Positions 51,909 through 61,380 of a stretch of 64,000 bases of DNA are shown in pieces (the first letter of the stretch is position 1; the number at the start of each line of letters is the position of its first letter). The notes beneath the pieces were generated by a model, which searched no databases, was not told the DNA's origin, and was given only the letters and a program-made list of their open reading frames with translations. Where the stretch lies: positions 38,877 to 102,876 of the forward strand of contig NZ_JOID01000033.1 in NCBI RefSeq assembly GCF_000719865.1, read 5' to 3'. Both the position numbers and the translations under genes were made by a program. Source of the stretch: Streptomyces albus subsp. albus. Lineage in GTDB: Bacteria; Actinomycetota; Actinomycetes; Streptomycetales; Streptomycetaceae.

Positions 51909-53541
51909 CACTCCCGGACCGGACGTCAGCGTCGTCGTCCCCACCTACAACCGCGCGGGCCTGCTGCGGCACACCCTGGACTCGCTCACCCGGCAGACCC
52001 TGCCGGCCGGGCGGTTCGAGGTGCTGGTCGTCGACGACGGCTCGACGGACGACACCGCGCGGCTGGTGACGGAGTACGAGGACCGCCTCGCCCTGCGCTA
52101 CTTCGCCCACCCCGACGAGGGCTACCGCGTCGCCCGCGCCCGCAACACCGGGATCGCGAACGCCCGGGGCGGCATCTGCGTCCTCGTCGACTCCGGTGTG
52201 CTGCTGCACAGCGGCGCGCTCCGCGCCCATCTGGACAGCCACGCCGCCTCCGACCGGCCCGTCGCCGTCTGCGGCTACGTCTTCTGCTTCAACGAGGACA
52301 ACGAGGACGGCGCCGAGATCGAACGCGCCATCGACTACGCGGACCCGGACGCCTTCATGGCGGGGCTGCGGCGCGAGGGCCGCTGGCTGGACATCCGCGA
52401 GGAGTTCTACGACAAGTACGGCGAGGACTTCGCCTCCCTGCCCGCGCCCTGGCTGGTCTGGTGGACCTGCAACGTCTCCGCCCGCACCGAGCAGCTGCGC
52501 TCCGTGGGCCTGTTCGACGACGCGTACCGCGCCTGGGGCGCCGAGGACGTCGACCTCTCCTACCGGCTGCACCGCGACGGCGCCGTCTTCGTCATGAACC
52601 GCGACGCCTGCGCCGTGCACGTGCCGCACAGCAAGAGCTACACCGAGAACATGCGCTCGGTCGCGGCCAACTACCGCTACCTCGCCTCCAAGTACGGCAC
52701 ACCCATCACCTCGCTCGTCGACGGCAACCACTTCTTCGCCATCAACGACATCATCCGCGACCGCGGACTGCCGGGCTGCGCGGAGCACCTCGCCGCCGAA
52801 CGCGCGGACGCCGACGGCCCGGACGGCCCGCCCCGCCGGGTGCTGGTCTTCTCCCCGCACCAGGACGACGAGGTGATCGCCTGCGGCGGCACCATCGCCC
52901 GCCGCGCCGCCGAGGGCGCCCGGGTGCAGATCGTCTTCTCCACCGACGGCTCCCGCTCGCACCAGGCCGTCCTCGGCATCGACAGTGATCCCACCCCGGA
53001 GGAGCTGGCCGGCATCCGGCAGAAGGAGGCGGAGGCGGCGGCCCGCGCGCTGGGCCTGGGAGAGGACGGGGTGCAGTTCCTCGGCTTCACCGACACCGCG
53101 CTCGCCGAGGCGCTGCCGGAGTTCCGGGCCCGCGTCCGCGCGGTGCTGGAGGCCCACCGGGATGTCGAGGAGGTGTTCCTGCCGCACGACGTCCGGGAGC
53201 TGAACGCCGACCACCGGCTGACGGGCGAGGTCGTCCTCGACTGCCTGAAGGAGCTCGGACTGACGCCCCGGCTGCGGAAGTTCGTGGTCTGGGACGAGCA
53301 GACGGAGGCCGAGTTCGGCTTCACCAACCGCAACGAGCCCGGCCGCTCCGTGCCCGGCGGCGGCGAGCGGCTGCTCTCCCTCGACATCCGCGAGCACCTG
53401 GAGACCAAGCGGGCCGCGCTGGCGGAGCACCGCACCCAGGTGACGCTCTACTGCCCCGCGCAGGACCGGCCGGTCGTGCCGGACGTCTTCGCCGCCCGCG
53501 TCCGCGCCCGGGAGGTCGAGCAGTTCTGGGTGCCGGCCTGA
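51901..53541 (+). CDS. Bifunctional GT2 glycosyltransferase - PIG-L/LmbE deacetylase
   Basis: 546 residues. The N-terminal GT-A domain (1 to about 290) has SVVVPTYNRAGLLRHTLDSL, donor-metal VVDDGSTDD (D45-D46) and the acceptor loop AWGAEDVDLSYRLHRDG of the galactosyltransferase-C type. The C-terminal PIG-L domain (about 312-546) has the zinc site HQDDE (H320, D322, D323) and HDVRELNADHRL. In other systems separate GT and PIG-L enzymes add N-acetylglucosamine and then remove the acetyl group (mycothiol, GPI anchors, aminoglycosides). A fusion of both suggests stepwise formation of a glucosaminide. The start overlaps the MFS gene; 99 bases separate it from the GH3 gene. Confidence 0.92.
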   Translation: MSSTPGPDVSVVVPTYNRAGLLRHTLDSLTRQTLPAGRFEVLVVDDGSTDDTARLVTEYEDRLALRYFAHPDEGYRVARARNTGIANARGGICVLVDSGVLLHSGALRAHLDSHAASDRPVAVCGYVFCFNEDNEDGAEIERAIDYADPDAFMAGLRREGRWLDIREEFYDKYGEDFASLPAPWLVWWTCNVSARTEQLRSVGLFDDAYRAWGAEDVDLSYRLHRDGAVFVMNRDACAVHVPHSKSYTENMRSVAANYRYLASKYGTPITSLVDGNHFFAINDIIRDRGLPGCAEHLAAERADADGPDGPPRRVLVFSPHQDDEVIACGGTIARRAAEGARVQIVFSTDGSRSHQAVLGIDSDPTPEELAGIRQKEAEAAARALGLGEDGVQFLGFTDTALAEALPEFRARVRAVLEAHRDVEEVFLPHDVRELNADHRLTGEVVLDCLKELGLTPRLRKFVVWDEQTEAEFGFTNRNEPGRSVPGGGERLLSLDIREHLETKRAALAEHRTQVTLYCPAQDRPVVPDVFAARVRAREVEQFWVPA

Positions 53542-53640
53542 CGGCCGGTCCGCCACAGCCCGGACCGCCCGGCCCGGCCCCGCCGGCAGCCGCCCCCGCG
53601 GTCCCCGTCCGCAGCCCCCGCCCGCACCCGAGGAGGATCG

Positions 53641-56211
53641 GTGCCCCCCTTCGCCCACTGGCCCGCGTGGCCGCGCGTCGCGTCCGCCGTGCCGGCCGAC
53701 CCGGCCGTCGAGGAACGCGTCCGCGGCATCCTGGCGCGGATGACGCCCGAAGAGAAGCTCGGGCAGCTGATCCAGCCCGAGCTGGCCGAGCTGACGCCCG
53801 AGGACGTCCGCGCGTACAAGATCGGCTCGGCGCTCAACGGCGCGGGGATCTGGCCGGGCGGCAACCGGCACGCCGACCCGGCGGACTGGGTGAAGACGGT
53901 CGACCTCTACTGGGAGGCCGCCGAAGCGGCGTACGCGGACCGGCCGTTCCGCGTCCCCTTCATGTGGGCCACCGACGCGGTGCACGGCCACAACAACGTG
54001 TACGGCGCGACGATCTTCCCCCACAACATCGGCCTGGGCGCCGCCCGCGACCCGGAGCTGATGCGCCGGATCGGCGCGGCCACGGCGCGCGAGATCGCCG
54101 CGACGGGCATGGACTGGACCTTCGCGCCCACCGTCACCGTCCCGCGCGACCGCCGCTGGGGCCGCTACTACGAGGGCTGGTCCGAGGACCCGGAACTGGT
54201 GTACGCCTACGCGGCCGAGATGGTGGCCGGCCTCCAGGGCGGCGGCGGCCCGGACGGCCTGACGGCCGCGGCGCGGGTCATCTCCTGCGTCAAGCACTGG
54301 GTGGCCGACGGGGGCACCGCCGACGGCGGCGACCGCGGCACCTGCTTCGCCTCCGAGGAGCTGGTGCGGGGCCTCCACGCCGCGGGTTTCGTCTCCGGTC
54401 TGGCCGCGGGCGCCCAGTCGGTGATGGCCTCCTTCAGCAGCTGGGAGGACCCGGCCAACTACGACCACTCCCCGCGGCACGGCCCGCCCTACAACGCCAA
54501 GGTGCACGGCAGCCGTTATCTGCTGACCGATGTGCTCAAGCGCGCGATGGGCTTCGACGGCATCGTCATCAGCGACTGGGACGCCCACGCGGAGGTCGCC
54601 GGCTGTTCGATCGGCAACGCCAACTACGCGCTGAACGCCGGCCTGGACGTGCTGATGGTCGCCGGCCGGGAGGCGTGGCAGTCGGTGTACCGCAACGCCC
54701 TCGCCGGGCTGCGCACCGGGGAGATCCCGGCCTCCCGGATCGACGACGCGGTGACGCGGGTGCTGCGGGTGAAGATGCGCGCCGGCCTCTGGGACCGCCC
54801 CCGGCCCCGCGACCGGGCCCCGACCCACGACACCGCCGTCCTCGGCTGCGCCGAGCACCGGGCGCTGGCCCGGGAGGCGGTGCGCAAGTCGCTCGTCCTC
54901 CTCAAGCACACCGGCGGGGTGCTGCCGCTGCCGCGCACCTCCCGGGTGCTGGTCGCCGGAAGCGGGGCGGACGACATCCAGAAGCAGACCGGCGGCTGGA
55001 CCCTGACCTGGCAGGGCAACGACGTCGAACTGTCCGACCTGCCGGGCGCCACGACCGTCGCGGGAGCGGTACGGGAGATCACCGGCGAGGGCCGCTGCAC
55101 GGTGGACCCGTATCCGGACGCGGTGGACCCGACGGCGCACGACGTGGCGCTGGTCGTCATCGGCGAGGACTCCTACGCCGAGATGCGCGGCACGATCAAG
55201 CCGTGGCGTTCCCTCGCCTACTCCGAGCTGAAGGCCTCCTACGCCCGCGATCTGGAGACCCTGCGGCGGCTGCGGGCGGCGGGGCTGCGGGTGGTGACGG
55301 TGATGCTCACCGGCCGCCCCCTCTACACCACCGAGGAGATCAACCTCTCCGACGCCTTCGCGGTCGCCTGGCTGCCCGGTACCGAGGCCGGCGGCATCAC
55401 GGACGTCCTCTTCGCCGGCCCGGACGGTGAACGGGCCCACGACTTCCGCGGCCGGCTCGGCTTCACCTGGCCGGGCAGCCGCCGCGCGTCGGCCGCCAAC
55501 CGGATCCCGCCGCACATCCCCGGCTACCGGGTCCCGCCGGAGGAGCAGGAGCCCGCGGGCGAGCACACGCCGCTCTTCCCGTACGGCTACGGCCTGTCGC
55601 TGGACGACACGGACCCGCACCGCCACCCGCTGCCGCCCGACACCTTCGTGGACACCACTCCCCCGCCCCCGGCGGCCGGACCACTGCCGGTGCTGGGCGC
55701 GGGCTCCGGCTACCGCTTCCGGATCGGCGGCCACAACACCTGGTCCCGGGTGGACGTCTCACCGCAGGAGCCGGTGGACTGCCTGATCGTCCGCTCCGAG
55801 CCGGGCGGCCCGGACGATCCCCCGGGGACCCTCACCTTCGCTTTCAAGGGCTATCCGGTGGCCTTCGTCTACGCCGAGCGGCCGGAGCCGGACGCGCAGC
55901 CGCTGGACCTGCGCGGCTACGCGGAGGACGGCGGCCGGCTGGCCTTCCGCCTGCGGATCGCCGAACCCCCCTCGCAGCCGCTCCTGCTGGCCTGTCACGA
56001 CGACTACCCGGCCCAGCCGGGAGTGGACCTGACGGAGCGCCTGGCGGGGCTGGAGCCGGGCCGGTGGCACGAACTGAGCGTGCCGCTGGCGGAGTTGGCG
56101 TCGCTCGGCATGGACCTTCGCCATGTCGACGTGCCGTTCATGCTCTACACCGAGGGGACGGCGGTCGTCTCCGTCGCCGATGTGCGCTGGCTGCCCGGCG
56201 GGGAGGGGTGA
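53641..56211 (+). CDS. GH3 exo-beta-1,3/1,4-glucosidase
   Basis: 856 residues from GTG 53641 behind GAGGAGG. The GH3 TIM barrel has MTPEEKLGQLIQPE, FMWATDAVHGHNNVYGATIFPHNIGL, VKHWVADGGTADGGDRGT and the nucleophile D312 in FDGIVISDWDAHAEV. The (alpha/beta)6 sandwich follows (VRKSLVLLKHTGGVLPLP, VLVAGSGADDIQKQTGGWTLTWQG). A C-terminal beta-sandwich (about 690-856) resembles that of marine ExoP glucosidases. There is no signal peptide, so it should act inside the cell. It may trim beta-glucosides imported by CebEFG or deprotect a glucosylated cluster intermediate. The position at the end of the radical SAM operon makes either plausible. Confidence 0.92.
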   Translation: MPPFAHWPAWPRVASAVPADPAVEERVRGILARMTPEEKLGQLIQPELAELTPEDVRAYKIGSALNGAGIWPGGNRHADPADWVKTVDLYWEAAEAAYADRPFRVPFMWATDAVHGHNNVYGATIFPHNIGLGAARDPELMRRIGAATAREIAATGMDWTFAPTVTVPRDRRWGRYYEGWSEDPELVYAYAAEMVAGLQGGGGPDGLTAAARVISCVKHWVADGGTADGGDRGTCFASEELVRGLHAAGFVSGLAAGAQSVMASFSSWEDPANYDHSPRHGPPYNAKVHGSRYLLTDVLKRAMGFDGIVISDWDAHAEVAGCSIGNANYALNAGLDVLMVAGREAWQSVYRNALAGLRTGEIPASRIDDAVTRVLRVKMRAGLWDRPRPRDRAPTHDTAVLGCAEHRALAREAVRKSLVLLKHTGGVLPLPRTSRVLVAGSGADDIQKQTGGWTLTWQGNDVELSDLPGATTVAGAVREITGEGRCTVDPYPDAVDPTAHDVALVVIGEDSYAEMRGTIKPWRSLAYSELKASYARDLETLRRLRAAGLRVVTVMLTGRPLYTTEEINLSDAFAVAWLPGTEAGGITDVLFAGPDGERAHDFRGRLGFTWPGSRRASAANRIPPHIPGYRVPPEEQEPAGEHTPLFPYGYGLSLDDTDPHRHPLPPDTFVDTTPPPPAAGPLPVLGAGSGYRFRIGGHNTWSRVDVSPQEPVDCLIVRSEPGGPDDPPGTLTFAFKGYPVAFVYAERPEPDAQPLDLRGYAEDGGRLAFRLRIAEPPSQPLLLACHDDYPAQPGVDLTERLAGLEPGRWHELSVPLAELASLGMDLRHVDVPFMLYTEGTAVVSVADVRWLPGGEG

Positions 56212-56218
56212 GCCGCCG

Positions 56219-56632
56219 ATGTCCTTCCGCTCCTCTTCCCCGCCCCCGCCCCCGTACTCCGGACCGCAGGCTCCGCCGCCGGTCCCGTCCTGGGCCGTCG
56301 GCACGGAGCCGGCCGCACCGGCCGGGCCGTCGCCCGCGCACCGGGCTCGCACGTCTCACCGCCGGCGGCGCCGGGGCCCGCGCGTCCCGGACCGCTACGA
56401 ACGGGTGCTGAGCTCGGTGACGACCGCCGCGGCGGCGGTGGCGGTGCTGACCCTGGCGGGCGAGGTGCGTCCCGTGACCTCACGGCCGGCGGACACCGGT
56501 CCGGGAGTCTGCGACCCGGCACCCCGCTCCGGGACGGAGGCGGAACGCACGGCCCCGCCACGCCGACACCCCGCCCGCGGGCGGGGCCCGACCACCGCTC
56601 TCGGGCCGCTGACCGGCCACTACACCGGTTAG
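56219..56632 (+). CDS. Small proline/arginine-rich protein of unknown function
   Basis: 137 residues beginning 7 bases after the GH3 stop, with GGGAGGGG upstream of ATG 56219. No family recognised. Proline-rich N-terminus (SSSPPPPPYSGPQAPPPVPSW), a basic patch (RRRRRGPRVPDRYERV), one weakly hydrophobic helix (TTAAAAVAVLTLAG) that could be a membrane span, and a proline/arginine-rich tail. The position and ribosome site support a real gene, but composition alone cannot exclude a chance frame. Confidence 0.5.
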   Translation: MSFRSSSPPPPPYSGPQAPPPVPSWAVGTEPAAPAGPSPAHRARTSHRRRRRGPRVPDRYERVLSSVTTAAAAVAVLTLAGEVRPVTSRPADTGPGVCDPAPRSGTEAERTAPPRRHPARGRGPTTALGPLTGHYTG

Positions 56633-56965
56633 CCCCACAGCAGCCCGGGCCGCTCTTCCGCCCCCGCCGGGCGGCCCGGGTCCGCGGGCCGGTGCGCAGG
56701 GACCATTCCCGGCGCACCGGCCCGCACCACACCGCCGCGCCGCGGGCAGCGCGCCCGGCGGGAGGCCCCCCACGCCGGAACGGTCCGTTGACGGGTGCGG
56801 TGACACCACCCGGGTCCCGACCGGCGAGGGCCGGAAGCGTGCCGGGCACGGCACGGCACGGGTTCCGGACACCGCGAACCGGCGCAGCGCGTGCCGTGGC
56901 CGGCAGCCACGGCACGCGCTTCCCCGGACCCCCGGGCGGCCGGTATCGGTCAGCCGGTCAGCCGG
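56633..56965. other. Intergenic region between small protein and protease genes
   Basis: 333 bases, very GC-rich, no supported gene on either strand. Apart from the hairpin at 56886-56920 nothing is recognised. Confidence 0.6.
56886..56920. terminator. Strong terminator of the protease gene
   Basis: Perfect 15-bp inverted repeat (56886-56900 and 56906-56920) with a 5-base loop, 45 bases past the protease stop. It can serve both convergent transcripts. Confidence 0.88.
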
Positions 56966-58345
56966 TCACAGGCGCTGCCAGAGCGCCGGGGCGTTCGGGG
57001 GTTCCCAGCCCGCCTGGGCCTGGTGGCCCTGAAGGCAGCGGTAGGTCGCGCCGCCGTAGGTGACCTGCGCGCCGGCCTGGTAAACGGTGCCCGCCGCCCA
57101 GGTCCCGCCCGGCTCACCGGGGTCGCCCGGGTCGCCGGGGTCGCCCGGGTCCACGGTGGTCTTCAGCGTCAGCCCGTACCCCTGCAGCAGCGGGTTGACC
57201 GGCTGATGGTAGGTGGTGCCTCCGCTGCGGCAGTCACCGGAACCGCCGGAGGTGACGCCCTGCGCCTGGCTTCCGGAGATGTACGAGCCTCCGGAGTCAC
57301 CGGGCTCGGCGCACACCGTGGTCCGCGTGACGCCGGAGATGGTCCCCTCCGGATACGTGACGCTGGTGTTGTGCTGCGAGATCGTGCCGCAATGCCAGCC
57401 CGTGGTGGAGCCGGACCGGCAGATCGACGCGCCGACGGGCTGCTGCACCGAACCGGTCACCTGGATGTTCTGCCCGCCCTGGCCCTTGACGTACGGCGTC
57501 GAGGTCCAGTTGCCGTTCGTCGCCACCCAGGCCGTGTCCCGGCCGGGGAACGTCGAGGCCTGGAACGTCCCCTGCGCCACCTGGTTGTAGCCGCTGGTGG
57601 CGGTGCCGGCCCGGCCGCAGTGGCCCGCCGTGGCGAAGCCCTGTGTGGTGCCCCGGGTGACCGCGAAGCCGACCGAGCAACGGCCGCCGCCGCCCATGTA
57701 GTACGCGTCGCCGCCACGGATGTCGTAGAGCGGGCGCGGCTGTTCCCCGGTCGGGACGACCCGTATCCGGTCCCGATCGGCGGCGGTCGCCTCGATCAGG
57801 GTCTGCGCGGCGGCCTTCTCCACGGCCCGGACCACGACGGCGTTGGCCCGGACGTCGACGTACCAGACGGGCACGTCCGTCGAGGAGTTCCGCTCGGCGG
57901 CCCGGTCCAGTGCCGCCTTCGTCCGGTCGAGTTCGGCCAGGTTGTGGGTCACGGTCCGGGATTCGGCGCCGGCGGCCCTGATGGCGGCCGCGTCGGCGGC
58001 CCGGGTGGTGGCCACGGTCAGGGTGCCGGAGTCGGCCCCCTCGACCCAGGCGCCGGCGAACGAGCCGCCCAGCCGCTGCCGGAGCACGGCGGCGGTGGCG
58101 CCCGCCTCGGCCTCGTTCACGAGCCGCCGCTCGGCCTGGGCACGCGTGAGCCCGAGGTCACGCTGCATGGCACGGAGCAGTTCCGGCTGGGCGGCGGAGA
58201 CCGCGAGCGTGTCCGCAGCGGTGTGTGCGACGGCGCCGGGTGGCGTGCCGTCCTGCTGCGCGGACGCCGCGCCCTGCAGGGTCGTCAGGACGAGCGCGGC
58301 CGCGGCGGCACCGACACCTGCTGCCTTGGCGTGTCTGTGGAGCAT
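56966..58345 (-). CDS. Streptogrisin-C-like secreted serine protease with chitin-binding domain
   Basis: 459 residues, ATG 58345 behind GGAGGG. Signal peptide (about 1-29), then a large alpha-lytic-protease-type prodomain (LTRAQAERRLVNEA, WYVDVRANAVVV) that chaperones folding. The mature S1E protease starts near DIRGGDAYY with catalytic H242 (TAGHCG), D270 (GRDTAWV) and S351 (EPGDSGGS), and paired cysteines around each. A DPGDPGDPGDPGEPG linker leads to a C-terminal CBM5/12-like chitin-binding domain (TWAAGTVYQAGAQVTYGGATYRCLQGH). This architecture and length match Streptomyces griseus protease C. It probably digests protein associated with chitin. Confidence 0.94.
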   Translation of the reverse strand: MLHRHAKAAGVGAAAAALVLTTLQGAASAQQDGTPPGAVAHTAADTLAVSAAQPELLRAMQRDLGLTRAQAERRLVNEAEAGATAAVLRQRLGGSFAGAWVEGADSGTLTVATTRAADAAAIRAAGAESRTVTHNLAELDRTKAALDRAAERNSSTDVPVWYVDVRANAVVVRAVEKAAAQTLIEATAADRDRIRVVPTGEQPRPLYDIRGGDAYYMGGGGRCSVGFAVTRGTTQGFATAGHCGRAGTATSGYNQVAQGTFQASTFPGRDTAWVATNGNWTSTPYVKGQGGQNIQVTGSVQQPVGASICRSGSTTGWHCGTISQHNTSVTYPEGTISGVTRTTVCAEPGDSGGSYISGSQAQGVTSGGSGDCRSGGTTYHQPVNPLLQGYGLTLKTTVDPGDPGDPGDPGEPGGTWAAGTVYQAGAQVTYGGATYRCLQGHQAQAGWEPPNAPALWQRL

Positions 58346-58436
58346 GAAAGTGCCCTCCGGTTCGTTGAAGGTGTGGCGAAACCGTAGGGAACGGGAACCT
58401 CCGCGCGGCAGCTACCGGCCGGCCCCCTCCACGGCG

Positions 58437-59396
58437 TTATGGAGCATCGCGCCGCGCCGTCAGCCACCGTGAGTAGCTGGCGCTGCGGGCCACCGCGTCA
58501 CCGTGCGCGGCACGCAGATGTGCGACGACTTCGGGCGCCCGGGTCACGGCGGGCGCCTCGGGGTGCCAGCCGAGGAGGTGGCGCCATACGAGCGGCGTGC
58601 CGGCCAGTGGACGCGTCACCATGCCGGGCGTGTCGGGGAACGTGGCCCGGCACAGGCCCACGGCCCGCCCCAACTGGACCAGATAGACGCAGGAGGCGAT
58701 GTCCGTCTCGTACACGCGCGCCGGGGTGAATCCGGCCCGGACGCAGACGGTGGCGAAACAGTCGGCGAAGCAGCCGTCGCCCGGCACGTCCGTCCATGCC
58801 TCCGCGGCCAGTTCCGCCAGCTCGATCACGGGGCGGCCCGCCAGTGGGTGGTCCGTGGAGAGCATCACGAACACCGGGTCGCGGGCCACCTCCGTCCACG
58901 CGAGGTTCCCCGAGCCGGGCGGTGTGCTCTCCCCGCACACGCCGATGAGCGCGTAGTCCAGCCGGCCCTCGGCGGCCGACGCGGCGATCTCACGCTCCGA
59001 CCACGAGATGTGAGTGACCACCGTGACGCCCGGGTCCGCGGAGGCGAGCCGGTCGACGAGACCTCCGAGCAGCGGCCCGTGCGTGCCTCCGAGCCGCAGC
59101 GGCGTCCGCGGACCGCACGGCTCTCCGCCCCGCGCGAACCGCACGGCCTCCTGTTGGAGTTCGCGCACGGCGGGCAGCACGACACGCGCGCGGTCCAGGA
59201 CCAGCTCACCGAGAGCGGTGGTCCGCACACCCGTCCGGCCGCGCTCGAACAGGGTTCCCCCGAGCGAACGCTCGATCCTCCTCAACTGGGCGCTGAGCGC
59301 GGGCTGGGCGAGGCCGAGCGCGGTGGCCGCCTTGGTGAGACTGCCGGCGTCGGCGATGGCCCGGATCGTCCTGAGGTGCCGCAACTCCAGTTCCAT
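58437..59396 (-). CDS. LysR-family transcriptional regulator
   Basis: 319 residues from ATG 59396. N-terminal winged helix-turn-helix (ELELRHLRTIRAIADAGSLTKAATALGLAQPALSAQLRRIE) and a LysR effector domain. The upstream ribosome site is weak. It is followed 91 bases later by the protease gene on the same strand and preceded by the NnrS-like gene. Either could be its target. A TTGGT-CTGA-ACCAA dyad just upstream of its start may be its own operator. The inducer is unknown. Confidence 0.9.
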   Translation of the reverse strand: MELELRHLRTIRAIADAGSLTKAATALGLAQPALSAQLRRIERSLGGTLFERGRTGVRTTALGELVLDRARVVLPAVRELQQEAVRFARGGEPCGPRTPLRLGGTHGPLLGGLVDRLASADPGVTVVTHISWSEREIAASAAEGRLDYALIGVCGESTPPGSGNLAWTEVARDPVFVMLSTDHPLAGRPVIELAELAAEAWTDVPGDGCFADCFATVCVRAGFTPARVYETDIASCVYLVQLGRAVGLCRATFPDTPGMVTRPLAGTPLVWRHLLGWHPEAPAVTRAPEVVAHLRAAHGDAVARSASYSRWLTARRDAP

Positions 59397-59435
59397 GCGG
59401 GTAGCTTGACGCCGTGCCAACGCTGCGGCAATTAC

Positions 59436-59449
59436 TTGGTCTGAACCAA
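59436..59449. promoter_or_regulatory. Possible LysR-type operator
   Basis: TTGGTCTGAACCAA, an AT-rich dyad 40 bases upstream of the LysR start. The position fits autoregulation; the evidence is only the symmetry. Confidence 0.4.
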
Positions 59450-59633
59450 TACGGCGGTCGTGCCCGGGCCGGTGCCCTGCCCCGACCCGCCCCGCCCCGA
59501 CCCGTCGTTCCGCTCGGCCGATCAGCGTCCGGCCGGCCGGAGCCGGCGCTCCGGCCGGCGCGCGAGCCATCCGCCCCCGGTGGAACGGGGCCGGGCGGGC
59601 GTGGCCGGACCGGCGCGGGAGCGGACCCCGGGA

Positions 59634-61073
59634 TCAGACCGGACGCAGCACGGCCGGCCGGGACACTCCGGGGCCGGATGCGGCGGATCCGTGGAGGATC
59701 CTCAGCAGACCGGTGCCCCACCAGGCGAGGGCGGTGAGTTCCAGCAGCCCGCTGATCCCGACGACGGAGAAGAAGAACGGGTGCCAGTCGGTGAGGGTCT
59801 GCAGTGAGACGCGCAGCGCGCAGCCGGCGTTGAGCAGGACGAAGGGGCCCGTGAGCGAGCCGAGGGTGCCGGGGTGGATGCCGCGCAGGGTGGGCGCCAC
59901 GCGGGCCGCGATCCCCGTGATCATCATCGAGACGAATCCGACGGTGATCGCGTGCCGGACCGACCCGTAGTAGGCATGGCTGAACGCGAGGCCGCTGACG
60001 AGCTGGTACACGGGCATCATCAGCAGCATGACGAGCGAGAGCGCCAGCCATCCGTAGGCGGCCCGCACGAACTTGCCGGACCGGTGATCGTTCCGGGGCA
60101 GCCGCCGCCACAGGCGCCACGGCAGCGCCATGGCCGCCACCCCGCCGGCAATCATCAGCCAGGGCAGCATCAGGAGGGCGGCGAGCCGGTGGTCGTCCGC
60201 CCAGCGGTAGGCGATGAAGACGAGAACCTCGATGACGACGCCCGCGTTGATCAGCAGCAGGGCGGTCCAGCTCCGGCGATCCGGCGTCCTCGGCACCCCG
60301 AACAGCTGCGGCAGGAGATGGCTCGACAGCCCGAGGACCGTCAGCAGCGCCATCCCGTGGATTTGCACATCGCGCAGCGGGGCCTGGTAGGTGGCGATGT
60401 ACCACAGCAGGTCGGCCCGGTCGGCGGCCGTCATGGTCATCCCGGTGTGCCAGAGCCCGAAGGCCGCCTGAACGACGAGCCAGAACAGCCCCGAGCCGAT
60501 GAAACCCGTCACCGGGCGCATCGGGTCCCCGCTCCGCAGATACGTCACGAGGAGCTGCGCGGCGAAGACGAGGGACGCGGTGAGCACGAGGGCGTGGCCG
60601 GTCAGGGCGGCCGCCACGGCCCACTCCCCCTCGGCCCGGTAGCCGGCGGCGCCCATGCCGGCGACGGCCATCACCAGGCCGGAGAGAGTCGCCGCCAGGA
60701 CGGCCGGAACCAGGCGCGGCGCGGCGAGGACGGTGCGCCACAGCCGCGGGAACGCCTGGTAGCCGAAACCCATGATGAACAGCCCGACCCATCCGGTGAT
60801 CTGCGCGTAGCCGTGCGCGTTGATCTCGTGAGCGGATACCCCGGTGAAGCGTTCACCGAAGCCGATCCGCCACAGGATGAGGACGCCCCAGGACGCGCCG
60901 ACGGTGAGGACGGTCACCACGGCGGCGGTGAAGAACGGGACGTGGACGGTGCCCCGGTACCCCGGCGGGGTCTCCGGGCGGACGGTGGACAGCTCGACCG
61001 GCACAGCGGCCGCCCGGCCGGATGCGGGCTCGGGGCAAGGACGGACGTGCGGGCGGAAACGGGGACGGTGCAA
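59634..61073 (-). CDS. NnrS-like heme/copper polytopic membrane protein
   Basis: 479 residues from TTG 61073, chosen because GAGGA precedes it with good spacing; GTG 61004 is the next option. About twelve membrane helices. Conserved NnrS features include EINAHGYAQITGWVGLFIMGFGYQAFPR, QIHGMALLTVLGLSSHLLP and AFSHAYYGSVRHAITVGFVSMMITGIAARVAPTL, whose histidines could bind heme or copper. NnrS proteins protect against nitrosative stress in denitrifiers; the role in streptomycetes is unknown. No denitrification genes are nearby. The C-terminal part ends after a helix (SVVGISGLLELTALAWWGTGLL). Confidence 0.85.
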   Translation of the reverse strand: MHRPRFRPHVRPCPEPASGRAAAVPVELSTVRPETPPGYRGTVHVPFFTAAVVTVLTVGASWGVLILWRIGFGERFTGVSAHEINAHGYAQITGWVGLFIMGFGYQAFPRLWRTVLAAPRLVPAVLAATLSGLVMAVAGMGAAGYRAEGEWAVAAALTGHALVLTASLVFAAQLLVTYLRSGDPMRPVTGFIGSGLFWLVVQAAFGLWHTGMTMTAADRADLLWYIATYQAPLRDVQIHGMALLTVLGLSSHLLPQLFGVPRTPDRRSWTALLLINAGVVIEVLVFIAYRWADDHRLAALLMLPWLMIAGGVAAMALPWRLWRRLPRNDHRSGKFVRAAYGWLALSLVMLLMMPVYQLVSGLAFSHAYYGSVRHAITVGFVSMMITGIAARVAPTLRGIHPGTLGSLTGPFVLLNAGCALRVSLQTLTDWHPFFFSVVGISGLLELTALAWWGTGLLRILHGSAASGPGVSRPAVLRPV

Positions 61074-61380
61074 CGGTTTTCCTCACGAGACGAATGCCGG
61101 ACGGCCACGGGCGGGCGTGGCGCGGAGAGTCCACCGGTGCCCGTGGCGGAGTGAGCCGGCGCCGGGTCCGCTGCGCGACCGTAGGACGGCACAGCGGCGG
61201 AGCGTATGGGTCCTCCGGGGACCGGAGCGGGCCGTTCGGCCCCATCCGCGGCGGACGCGTGCTGGTTCGTCGGTTGCCAGAACCGAATATGCGCCCCGTG
61301 CGTCTAGGGGATTGGTCTGGTCCACTCGTCACAGGATCCGGTCGGCGATCACCATCCCCTCACACCCGGGAGTCACGGTC
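61074..61380. other. Divergent promoter region of NnrS-like and beta-lactamase genes
   Basis: About 307 bases without a gene. An AT-richer patch at 61265-61320 (aaccgaatatgcgcc, ggggattggtctgg) is the likeliest promoter for the beta-lactamase. No operator for a BlaI-type regulator was recognised. Confidence 0.4.
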
